The notes under the pieces: model-generated
The model's database searches: none
Told to the model about the DNA's origin: nothing
The model's input: only the letters and a program-made list of their open reading frames with translations
Translations under genes and position numbers: made by a program
Part shown: one piece after another, positions 54,193-63,740 of the stretch
Layout of the letters: the number at the start of each line of letters is the position of its first letter
Position numbering within the stretch: position 1 is the first letter of the stretch
From: Pyropia haitanensis
Lineage: Eukaryota > Rhodophyta > Bangiophyceae > Bangiales > Bangiaceae
Direction: 5' to 3'
NCBI GenBank assembly: GCA_008729055.1
Contig: SDUX01000004.1
Location: 3,226,172-3,290,171 of the forward strand
DNA: 64,000 nucleotides

Positions 54193-56559
54193 TCAAAACG
54201 ACAGGTCCTCGTCCGTCACCTGGCGTCCCTTGCGCACGTCCGACATGATGCGGCGAAACAGCTCGGCGTCGACGGCGGCGCCAACGGCAGCGGCGGCGCC
54301 GTCGGCGGCGCCCCCGCCGCCGTGCACCGTCGCCTCCCTAGCGGCGGCGTCTGCCTCAGCGGCCGCGGCCGCCGCGGCGGCAGCGGCAGCGGCGGTGCCG
54401 GTGCCGGCGGTGCCGGTGGCCCGCCACGGGGGCGCCCTCGCCGGCGCGCCGTCGCCGGCGCCACCACCGTCGGCGGCTGCGGGCGGCGCCGCCGCCGCTG
54501 GCGCGTCCGCGTCCCCCCCGCCGCGGAGGCGCAAGCCAAATAGGGGCAGCACCCCAAACACCGACGCCGGCGGCGGCGTCGGAACGGTGGCCGCCGTCGC
54601 CGCCACCGCTGCGGAGGGGGCACCCCCACCCGCACCCGGCGTAGGGACGCTCGCGGGCGCGGCGGCGGTGGTGGCGGCGGTATCGACGGCGGCGGCGGCG
54701 GCGGCGGTGGTGGTCGTGGTTGTGGTGGCGGCGGCGGGGGTCAAGCGCGGGGAGGCGCCTTCCCCTTCCCCGCCGCCGTCGGCGTCGATGCCCGCCACCG
54801 TGGGCACCGCCGCCGACTCGCCCACGGCGGCGGCGGCCACCCCCCCTGACGACAGACACCCCAACCCCCCCCCCCAACACCGCCGCCATTCACCGCCGCC
54901 GCCGCGGCGGCCGCCCGGTCGGCCGCGCACGCGGCAAGGACGGCTGCCGAGGCGAGGCTCACCGGCGCCGCGCCGCGGCTCGCCGCCCCCTCCTCGTCAA
55001 TGTCGTCAAAGGGGAGGACGGGGATGGCGCGGGCACTGGCCGGGGGGGTTCTACTGCCGCCGCCGCCGCCGCGATAGCCGCGGTCGCCGCGGCGGTCGGC
55101 GGCATCCGCCCGCCGCCCCCCCGCTTCCCCGTCCGTCCCGTCGTCGCTCCACCCGTCGGGCGGGGGGGCGACCACCCCCACGCTCGGCCGCCGCCGGCGG
55201 CCGAAGGCGGGCGGCGTGGACGCGGGGGTGCCGCCCCTGCTGATGCCCGCCGTGGCGGCAGCGCTACCCCGTGCGGGCCGCCGGAGCGAGCCGCCCGAGT
55301 CGGGTCGCGCGAGGGCGCCGTCGAGCGCAAAGTCGTCATCCACGTCCTCGTCGGCGCCGGCGCCACCGCCACCGCCGCTACTGGCGGCCCGGCGGCGGGG
55401 GGTGCTGCTGCCGGCACTGGCGGCGCAGCCCCGCGGACCCCCCTCCCGTCCCCCCCCCCGTGACCGCCCGTTGCCCCCACCGACGAGGACGAGACGTGGG
55501 AGGAGGCGGAGAAACGGCTGTCACTCGACGCGACGGAGTGGGCGCGCTCAAACAGAATGACCTGTGACGACGGCTCGCCGCCGCCGGCTGCGTCGGTCGC
55601 CCCGCCGCCGCTGCCGCCGCTGCCGCTGCCGCCGCTGCCACCGCCGTCGCCCCCACCTCGCGCCGCCCTTCTGCTCATGACGCCGCTGCCGCTGCTGCCG
55701 CCGTTGCTGCTGGCGACAGGGCTGGTCGTGCCACGCCCACCACCGCTGGTCGTGCCACGCCCACCACCTCCCCCCCACCCCGATGGGGCCATCCCCCAGC
55801 TGCATCCCCCGTCGTCGGTCGCCGCGTCCCACGCACCCGACCGGACCGACTCGAACGACCACGCGCTGCCGCCGCGGCACAAATCCGCCGCGTCGCCGGA
55901 ACGCTCGCGCGCCACGCCGCCGCCACCGTCGCCGCCGACCATGGAGAGGGGGGCGCCAGCAGAAGCGGCGGCAGGCACCGGCGACGACACCGCCGTTGCC
56001 GCCCACTCGCCGTGGTCGCTGCCGCCGCGGTGGGCGGCGGCGGCGTCGGCGGCCGTCATCCCCCGCTTCCCACCCCCACCGGCAGCGCCCACAGCGTCTG
56101 CGGCGGCGGCAGCTTCGCCTGCCGCCACCACCGCGGCCGCGGGTCCCCGCCACGGCCGCCCGCGAAGGTTGGGCTGCGATAGGGAGCCGCCAAGGGAGGC
56201 AGACCCCCCCCCCCACCGCCCCCCCCTGTCTTGGCCGCCCCCCCGCGGCCGGCGGTCCAGTCCCACCCGCGGAGGCGGGGGCTGGCCACCCCCGCGCTCG
56301 CTCCGCTGGCGGGCCCCCCCAACGCGGCAGTGCTCGTCGATGGGTGTAGGCCGCCCCGGTCATGGGGCAGTTGCCGCGGCGGCGGCAGCAGTTGGCCGCC
56401 GCCACCGCCACCTCGCCCGTTCAACAGCGCGGCGTCGGCGGTGGCGGTGGTGACAGCGGCGAAGGTGGGGGCGGCGGCGGCAGCAGCGGCGGCGGTGGCG
56501 CCATTGGGAGTGACGACGGGCGGCGTTTTTCGGCGCTTAAAGAACGCCGACAGGACCAT
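54193..56559 (-). CDS. Unrecognised Ser/Gly/Ala-rich protein
   Basis: Minus-strand gene of about 780 residues starting at ATG 56559 with MVLSAFFKRRKTPPVVTPNG. Protein-like blocks in genomic order on that strand are SPRLRGWDWTAG, AWSFESVRSGAWDAATDDGG, SQVILFERAHSVASSDSRFS, DDDFALDGALARPDSGGSLR, RAIPVLPFDDIDEEG, and the C-terminus AELFRRIMSDVRKGRQVTDE, then DLSF. Low-complexity Gly, Ala and Thr runs separate them. The C-terminal helix with its acidic end and the Ser-rich segment (SVASSDSRFSASSHVSSSS) look like interaction or phosphorylation sites, but no family is recognised. The reading changes frame near 54870-54930, 55440-55460 and possibly 56190-56230, all at C or G runs. The stop is TGA at 54193-54195. 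Confidence 0.45.
55721..55768. repeat. 24-bp coding direct repeat, two copies
   Basis: Two adjacent copies encode GRGTTSGG on the minus strand inside the unrecognised Ser/Gly-rich protein. Confidence 0.8.
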
Positions 56560-58291
56560 GCCCGCGGCGACGGTCGCCACGGGTACCCCGCCACGATGGT
56601 GGGGGAGGCGCAAGGGGGTGGGCAGCGGAGGGGGAGAGGGACCGCGTCACGCAGACCACGCGTGGGCCAGTGGACGGCGTCCACAGAGGGGTGGGGGTCT
56701 CGTCACCACGGCGCCAGCGCAGGTGGCGCGCCCGCCGCTGTATCCGCCACCACCGCGTTGCCGCCCGCCGCCGCCGCTGCCACCACCACCACCACCGCCA
56801 CCGCCGCCGTCACCGCCACCGTGGCCGTCGGGGCCGTCTGCCCGGCGGCGTCGCCGGAACGCCGTGGCGGTGACGGCCGTCGCTGCCGCTGTGGCACGAG
56901 CGGGATGGCGCCCCCCCTCCTCCACCACCCCCGTTCACCCCCCCGAGGCTGCCACCCCCATCCTGGCAGCGTAGGGGAGTGGGCGAGTGGGGGGCGCCGC
57001 GTCTCCCGGCCGGCACCGTCTCGAGGCACGCCCACTGCACGCGATGCCGCTTCCGCGACGGCCGCGCTCTCCCCTTCGTCGCAAGAGGAGTGGCGCGCGG
57101 GGGGAGAGACAGACGCAGCCGCATCGCAGCGGCGGGCAGCGCACCCGCGGCGCGGCCAGCAGCCCTCCCCCACCCCCCTCTTTCCAGAGAGGAGTGTCCT
57201 GTCGTGCACCCGCTCATGCAGGGCTGCGGGTCGGCGCGCACGAAACCGGAGAGGACGACCGGCAGTCGTGTGGTAGTCCGGTCGCCGTGGCGTCTCAACG
57301 CGGGTGCTCTTCTTGTCATTCCGTGACCAAGGGCGCAGGGAGGGAGCAAACTACATGTGTCAGCCTCGCGACTGGCCTGGAATGTCTCTTTATGGAAAGC
57401 GACTGAGGAATCCCATTCTGTCTCAATCGCTCTCCCCCACCTCCTAGTCCTATTGATTCCAACCTAGGGGGAATGACAATGCGCACAGTGTCGGCGCTTG
57501 GCTACACGTATCGCTCGGCAGCCCGAGCGTCGGCACTCGTGCGTGCATCCGGAACACTGCGAGTCCAATGCATCCGTTTTGACTCCCACCGCGGTGGCCT
57601 TCGCTGCGCTGCTGGCGTGCCCGGCGCGGCGCCCCCCCCCTTCGCGCGCCGCCGCACCGAACACAAGGCGGCGCGGGCGCCGCCGCCGCGCGGCGGCGCG
57701 GCTGGGCCGCCCCCCTTTTTTTTTTTTGTCCCCCTGCGGCGCGTCGTGGCGGCGCTCTCTGCCTCACTGTCCCTCTCCCCCCCCCCCCCCCTCCCCCCCC
57801 CTCCACGATTCACGACAGATATGGCGGCCTATGCGGTGAGGGTGTTTCCCCCCTGTGGCAGCCATGTGTGGCGGCGGGCGGGCCCTCTTGGCCGTGGTGA
57901 AGGGGTGGCGGCGGCGGCGGCGTCGCGGCGGCGGCGTCACGGCGGCGGCGGCCCGGCCTGGCGCCGACGCGCGCCGCCGCGCGCGGGCCGGCATGCCGTC
58001 GACGGCGCCGTCACGGTTGGCACACAGCCCCCCGCCCCCCCCCGCCACTCCGCCCCACGGTGCGGCACGGACGGTGGTCCACGGCGGTGCAGAGCGACGC
58101 GCGTCTTGTCCGTGCTGCGGTTGCTGCCTGCCGGGTCACGCCCCGCTGTGGTCCTCGTGCTGCCCCACCCCAGTGAATTGTCACGCTATCGCATGCGCCG
58201 CCACACAGCGGGAAGTAGGTCACGCAGCCTTCGCCGTCGCCCCCCCGCCCCCCCTTTTCCCTCCACCCCCCTCCCCCCCCCCCCCCTGCCC
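56560..58291. other. Intergenic region with low-GC patch
   Basis: 1.7 kb. 56560-57170 is GC-rich. 57290-57560 has balanced composition. 57600-58290 has C and T runs (for example 57716-57727, 58270-58286). No domain-bearing frame is seen. Confidence 0.5.
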
Positions 58292-60106
58292 TTACGCCAC
58301 CACAAACGCGGCTGTTTCCAGCCGCAGCCCCCGCAGGTGCGCACTCTCCGGCACGTCGGAGACCGCCGCGGCGACCGCCGCGGCGAGACGCGCCAGCTCC
58401 CCCGCCGCGGCCAGCGCGACCGCCGCGGGCCGGCGGGGCGCGTCGGCGGCGGGCGCGGCGAGCGCCTTGAGCGCCCCCACCCACCGCGCCTGCGCCTCGG
58501 CGCGGAAGAGCGCGGCGCCCGTGACGGCCGCGGGCGGCCGCAGGTGCGCCCAGCGGGCGCCAAAGAAGGTGTCACTCAGCGCGGCGAGGAGGCCCGCCAC
58601 CGACATGCGGCGGTGCGGGTCGTCACCCGCCGCGGCGGTAGCGGCGGCGTTGGCGGCCAGCCGCGCCAGCCGCCACGGCGACAGGAGGGCCGACAGCACC
58701 AGCGCCCGCTCCTCGTGGAGCGTCGACGCGACCGCCGGCGCGGCGCGAGCAATGCACGCGTGGTCGCCGAAGCAGCCAGGCCCCGCGCCGGTCAGCAGGT
58801 GCGGCGCGACCGTTGCGACGGTCGCCGCCGACAGCAGCCCGTCGGCCGGGTCGAGCTGCGACAGCACCCACCGCGCGGCGGCTGCTTCGGTGGCGGCGTC
58901 CAGGGGCGTCACGGCGGGCTTGCCGCCGGTGCGGCGACGATCCGTGACAGACGCGCCGACGAGCCGCGCGCCTTCGACAATGCTGTCGACGGCGGGGAAG
59001 AGCAGCGCATGGAAGTCCGCGGTCGTGTCCGCGGCCGACGTGGTCGGACGCGTGCCGGCGGTGCGGGCCAGCCGCCGCAGCCGCCGACCCGCCGTCCGCA
59101 CGATGTGGCGGTGCCACCGGAGGGGCGTCGCGCTAAAGTCAAACTGGCGAGTCAGCGCGTCCGTCTCGCCAAAGTGGTCCGAGTCCGTGCCAAACGCGAG
59201 GCCCGACGCGGCCATGGACTCGGCAAACGCGCGTGCGTCGTCCTCGGAGCGCCAGTTCGTGTAGCCATAGCGGATGGCCGCCACGTCGTACGCGCCGACA
59301 ACGGGCGACGAAAAGTAGCGCTGCGGGGAGCCATCCTTGGCGCGAGGCAGCGGCTGCGCGGGGAGGTAGTCCATCACGCTGGCAGTCAACCCATGAGCCT
59401 CCACGTAGGTATTGTTTGTCAGCTGCGACCAGGGGATGGCAGCGCTGCCCCGAAAGTTGTGGCGCAAGCCGAGTGTGTGGCCCACCTCATGCGCCACCAA
59501 GTAAGCAAGAAACTGGTACACAAAGTCCGCGAGTGACCCCGCAACCCGTCGGCCAGAGGAGCGCGTCGACGGCGTGTCCAGGATAGACGCCGCGCCGACC
59601 GACGCCACCTCTGCCCGTGACGCTACCTGCTCCTCCTCCCCGCTACTGTGCCACACCCGGTACAGGTTGACGAGCTCACGCAGCAAGTCGTCATGGAAAA
59701 TGATGTCCGCGTTGAGGATCTCCCCGGTGCGCGGGTCTGACTTGGTGCCGCCCGTCGCCGACGGGACGTCGTCTGGCACAAATGAGACGGTGTTGAACCG
59801 CGCGTCGTCAACGGCATAGTCGGCGGGCCAGTCGCTGTCGGTGGGTACTACCGCCCGCAGGACGGGCCGCTGGTGGCCCGCCGCCGCAAACGCGGGATTC
59901 CACCGCGTGATGCCGTCGACAATGGACGGCCAAAACGAGCGCGGCACTGACGGGTCGACATAGTAGATGAGGACGGGGTTCTTTTTGAGGTCCCACTTGT
60001 TGATATACGCTCCGTGCGGTGCGGCCTTGGAGCCCGAGTAGTCGTCGATCCAAGTGAAGCCCGAGGCAAAGTAGCCGACGCGGTCGTCGAGGTGCCGCGG
60101 CGCCAT
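58292..60106 (-). CDS. EcxA-type zinc metalloprotease, N-terminally truncated
   Basis: Zinc-dependent metalloprotease of the mainly bacterial DUF4953/EcxA group. From Met at 60106 the opening DDRVGYFASGFTWIDDYSG matches the family's R-VGYF block. Then come NPVLIYYVDPSVPRSFWPSI, ITRWNPAFAAAG, SDPRTGEILNADIIFHDD, and the zinc site HEVGHTLGLRH at residues 206-216 (metzincin HExxHxxGxxH), with SVMDY downstream as the Met-turn. The C-terminal half is helical and Ala-rich, as in the bacterial proteins. 604 residues from this Met. Family members normally carry several hundred residues before the VGYF block. Here the upstream frame, open to 60412, reads LPRRRMAPR (still family-like) and then only Pro repeats next to an assembly gap, so the N-terminal part is lost, unassembled or in an upstream exon. 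No frame correction is needed within this part. Confidence 0.85.
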   Translation of the reverse strand: MAPRHLDDRVGYFASGFTWIDDYSGSKAAPHGAYINKWDLKKNPVLIYYVDPSVPRSFWPSIVDGITRWNPAFAAAGHQRPVLRAVVPTDSDWPADYAVDDARFNTVSFVPDDVPSATGGTKSDPRTGEILNADIIFHDDLLRELVNLYRVWHSSGEEEQVASRAEVASVGAASILDTPSTRSSGRRVAGSLADFVYQFLAYLVAHEVGHTLGLRHNFRGSAAIPWSQLTNNTYVEAHGLTASVMDYLPAQPLPRAKDGSPQRYFSSPVVGAYDVAAIRYGYTNWRSEDDARAFAESMAASGLAFGTDSDHFGETDALTRQFDFSATPLRWHRHIVRTAGRRLRRLARTAGTRPTTSAADTTADFHALLFPAVDSIVEGARLVGASVTDRRRTGGKPAVTPLDAATEAAAARWVLSQLDPADGLLSAATVATVAPHLLTGAGPGCFGDHACIARAAPAVASTLHEERALVLSALLSPWRLARLAANAAATAAAGDDPHRRMSVAGLLAALSDTFFGARWAHLRPPAAVTGAALFRAEAQARWVGALKALAAPAADAPRRPAAVALAAAGELARLAAAVAAAVSDVPESAHLRGLRLETAAFVVA

Positions 60107-60405
60107 GCGACGCCGAGGCAGGCCCACCACGGTGGGTGGGGGGGTGGGGAACGGCGGGGGGTGGGGGGACGGGGGGTGGGGGGGTAGGGGGGGGGGTGGA
60201 GGGGGGGGGTGGGGGGAGGTGGGGAACGGCGGGGGGTGGGGGGAGTGGGGGTGGGGGGGGGGGGGGGGGGGGGGGGGGGTTGCGTGGGGGGGTGGGGGGA
60301 GGTGGGGAACGGCGGGGGGTGGGGGGAGTGGGGGTTGGGGGGGGGGGGGGGGAGCGGGGTTGCGTGGAGTGGGGGCGGTGGGGGGGGGGGGGGCCGCGTC
60401 ACATG
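60107..60405. repeat. G-rich minisatellite
   Basis: Imperfect tandem units of roughly 45-95 bp built from GGGGAACGGCGGGGGGTGGG and GTGGGGGG segments. The + strand is almost free of C over long stretches, with dense G runs able to form G-quadruplexes. Confidence 0.75.
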
Positions 60406-60447
60406 GGATCAAACGCCCCCCAGTGGGATTTGATAACAGCGGGGGGT

Positions 60448-60686
60448 GTTATCCAGTTATCAAACCCCCCTCACGACCTCAAGGAGGGGGTCGGATAACA
60501 TGTTATCCAACCCCCCCCCCAGAAGTCGTGAGGGGGGTTTGATAACTGGATAACACCACCCCTGTTATCAAACCCCCCTCACGACCTCTAGGAGGGGGTC
60601 GGATAACATGTTATCCAAACCCCCCTCCCCCCTCCCCCTACTCCCCCCCCCCAGAGGTCGTGAGGGGGGTTTGATAACTGGATAAC
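60448..60686. repeat. Tandem hairpin repeat (nested inverted repeats), two units
   Basis: Each unit is a long dyad. Unit 1 has arms 60448-60480 and 60522-60554 (33 nt, one mismatch) around the perfect palindrome GGATAACATGTTATCC at 60493-60508. Unit 2 has arms 60564-60588 and 60654-60686 around the same palindrome at 60601-60616. Arm ends contain GATAACTGGATAAC. The next unit appears to start at the gap edge (60687-60696). Confidence 0.85.
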
Positions 60687-60696
60687 AGCCAGTTGG

Positions 60697-61686
60697 NNNN
60701 NNNNNNNNNNNNNNNNNNNNNNNNNNNNNNNNNNNNNNNNNNNNNNNNNNNNNNNNNNNNNNNNNNNNNNNNNNNNNNNNNNNNNNNNNNNNNNNNNNNN
60801 NNNNNNNNNNNNNNNNNNNNNNNNNNNNNNNNNNNNNNNNNNNNNNNNNNNNNNNNNNNNNNNNNNNNNNNNNNNNNNNNNNNNNNNNNNNNNNNNNNNN
60901 NNNNNNNNNNNNNNNNNNNNNNNNNNNNNNNNNNNNNNNNNNNNNNNNNNNNNNNNNNNNNNNNNNNNNNNNNNNNNNNNNNNNNNNNNNNNNNNNNNNN
61001 NNNNNNNNNNNNNNNNNNNNNNNNNNNNNNNNNNNNNNNNNNNNNNNNNNNNNNNNNNNNNNNNNNNNNNNNNNNNNNNNNNNNNNNNNNNNNNNNNNNN
61101 NNNNNNNNNNNNNNNNNNNNNNNNNNNNNNNNNNNNNNNNNNNNNNNNNNNNNNNNNNNNNNNNNNNNNNNNNNNNNNNNNNNNNNNNNNNNNNNNNNNN
61201 NNNNNNNNNNNNNNNNNNNNNNNNNNNNNNNNNNNNNNNNNNNNNNNNNNNNNNNNNNNNNNNNNNNNNNNNNNNNNNNNNNNNNNNNNNNNNNNNNNNN
61301 NNNNNNNNNNNNNNNNNNNNNNNNNNNNNNNNNNNNNNNNNNNNNNNNNNNNNNNNNNNNNNNNNNNNNNNNNNNNNNNNNNNNNNNNNNNNNNNNNNNN
61401 NNNNNNNNNNNNNNNNNNNNNNNNNNNNNNNNNNNNNNNNNNNNNNNNNNNNNNNNNNNNNNNNNNNNNNNNNNNNNNNNNNNNNNNNNNNNNNNNNNNN
61501 NNNNNNNNNNNNNNNNNNNNNNNNNNNNNNNNNNNNNNNNNNNNNNNNNNNNNNNNNNNNNNNNNNNNNNNNNNNNNNNNNNNNNNNNNNNNNNNNNNNN
61601 NNNNNNNNNNNNNNNNNNNNNNNNNNNNNNNNNNNNNNNNNNNNNNNNNNNNNNNNNNNNNNNNNNNNNNNNNNNNNNNNNNNNNN
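60697..61686. other. Assembly gap of 990 N
   Basis: Unsequenced. It is flanked on both sides by hairpin-forming tandem repeats, so it probably spans more repeat units, and the real length may differ. Confidence 0.98.
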
Positions 61687-61935
61687 CTGGGTGCCACCCA
61701 CGGCAGCGCGCTCTCTACCGCCCTGCCCCCCCCCCTCCCACCCCCCTCCCCCCGCTCCGGCCCCCCCTTCCCCCCGCCCAGCCGTGGGTGGCACCCGGAA
61801 GGGCTGGGTGCCACCCACGGCAGCGCGCTCTCTACCGCCCTGCCCCCCCCCCCCCCCCCCCCCCTCCCCCCGCTCCGGCCCCCCCTTCCCCCCCGCCCAG
61901 CCGTGGTGGCACCCGGAAGGGCTGGGTGCCACCGC
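61687..61935. repeat. 117-bp tandem repeat with inverted ends
   Basis: Two full units and the start of a third, period 117 bp. Each unit begins GGGTGCCACCCACGG (61689-61703, 61806-61820) and ends with its reverse complement (61782-61796; 61901-61914 with one base missing), so each unit can fold into a hairpin. The middle is a pyrimidine tract of variable C length. Confidence 0.85.
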
Positions 61936-62376
61936 GGCAACGCCGCACCAAACAAGGGCGGTCCCGCCGACCCCCGTGGCTGCGGGCTGGCCGCGCGTCG
62001 GCAGGCAGTGGTTGAGGCCGGCGGTTGCCTTTATTAGGCGGCCGCCTGTGCTCTGGTTGAGCACACACCTCTGCAGCCAACGACCACCTCACCGGCCCCC
62101 CCCCCCGCCCCCCCAACCCCCCCCCTCCCGCCCTGCTTCCGTCGCCTCCCTCCCCACCCCCCCCCCCCCCCCCCACCCCCTCCCCAACCCCCCCCCCCAA
62201 CCCCCTGGCCCATCGATGTTGGTGGCGGCGGCGGGGGGTGCCACCAGCCGCCGACGGCGGCGCCTTGTCTGTGGAGCGGGCGGCGGCGCTCGAGGCGGCC
62301 GTCGCGGCCGCGCGGGAGGCGGTCGCGGATCGCGCCGCCGCGGCGGTGGCGGGCAGGGGCGTGGTGGCGTGCGGGC
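61936..62376. other. C-rich spacer, no supported gene
   Basis: Follows the satellite. 62090-62210 is a long C-rich tract. 62230-62376 reads on one + frame as an Ala/Arg helix (ALSVERAAALEAAVAAAREA) that could belong to the next gene, but without a clear start. Confidence 0.4.
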
Positions 62377-62781
62377 GTGGCCGACGGCAGTGACGTCGGT
62401 GGCGGCGGCGACGGTGGCGGCGGCGGCGGCCGCCGCGGCGGCGGCGGCGGCGGCGACGGTGGCGGGGGTGGTGACGACGGCGGTGGCGGCGGCGGCGACG
62501 GCGGCGACGGCGGCGGCGGGCGGCGGTGGGACGATGGACTGACGTCCGCCCCTGCCACGCGGCACGCGCCGGCCGCCGCGTGGGTCACCGCCCCTGCCGC
62601 GAGCGGCGCGGCCGGCACGCGCGGCGGCCCGTCGGCGCGCATCCCCGCCGTGCAGCAGCTGTTTGCGGCGATAGGGGATGGGGGAGGCGCCGGCGGCGAC
62701 GGCGGCGGTGGGCCGCTCGGTGGCCGCTACGCCCCCGCGCCGCTACCCGTGGCCGCTGGCGGCGGCGGCGGCGGCAGCGGC

Positions 62782-62813
<32 letters not shown>

Positions 62814-63700
62814 TGGCGGCGGTGGCGCGTGCCGCCCCCTCCCCCCACTGGCGAGGGTGGGGGCGTCGCAGCGGCGCGGGCGGCGCTACCGAGCGGCGTG
62901 GTGGGCTTGTTGAGGTGTCCTCGTGGGGGTCGCCGGGGGCCGCGGTGCCGACCCGGGTGGCCTCGGTGCGTGGCCGTTTCCCCCGACCGAACCCCGAGAG
63001 GGGCACGCCGGCGGCCGTGGAAATGGCAGCAGCGGTGGTGGCGGCAGCGGTAATGGTGGTGGTGGTGGTGGTGGCGACGGCGGCGGCGGCGGTGGTGGCG
63101 GCGATGGCGGTGACCGTGGCGGCGGCGGCAGCGTCGGTGGTGCCAGTGGAGGCGGCGCCGCCGTCGTCGTGGTGGTGGTAGCGGCGTGCCCCCACCGCCG
63201 TCGATGCCCCTCGACGCAGGTCCCGGTGGGCCACGGCCGCCGCTGCCCGGGGCGTACCCTCCGCTAGCGCCTATCCGCCTCCCCATCCATGGGGAGGCGC
63301 GCGGGGTGGCAGGGGCGCCGATGCGGGCGGCCGTGACCGCGGCGTCTACCCGCACCCGCACGGCACGGCCACGGCCACCCGGCGCAGCAGCACACGGTGG
63401 TGCAACCACACCCGTCCGGGCACCCGGCGGCGCACCCGCACCGGCACACCCATGCAGGGGGACCCCACCCGCTCGGCGGGCCGCACGCGCTCGGCGGGCC
63501 ACGACCCCACGCGGGCGCTCCGCCCCACCCGCACCCACATCCGCACCTGCCGCGGCACCCGCACGCGGCGGGGCCGGCTGGCCCGCCAGGTCCGGCGGGC
63601 GTGGGCCCATCGCCAGGGGCGGCGGGCGTGCATCCGCCCCACGGGCGGGGGCCGCCGCCACCTCCCTACCGGGGTGGCTCGCCAGGCCCGCCCGGCGGCA

Positions 63701-63740
<40 letters not shown>

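Noticed and set aside
57473..59536. A 687-codon + frame opposite the metalloprotease
   Set aside because: It lies antisense to a gene with clear catalytic motifs, and its own sequence has no domain.
60588..62064. ORFs spanning the N gap
   Set aside because: Artefacts of translating N; no sequence evidence exists inside the gap.
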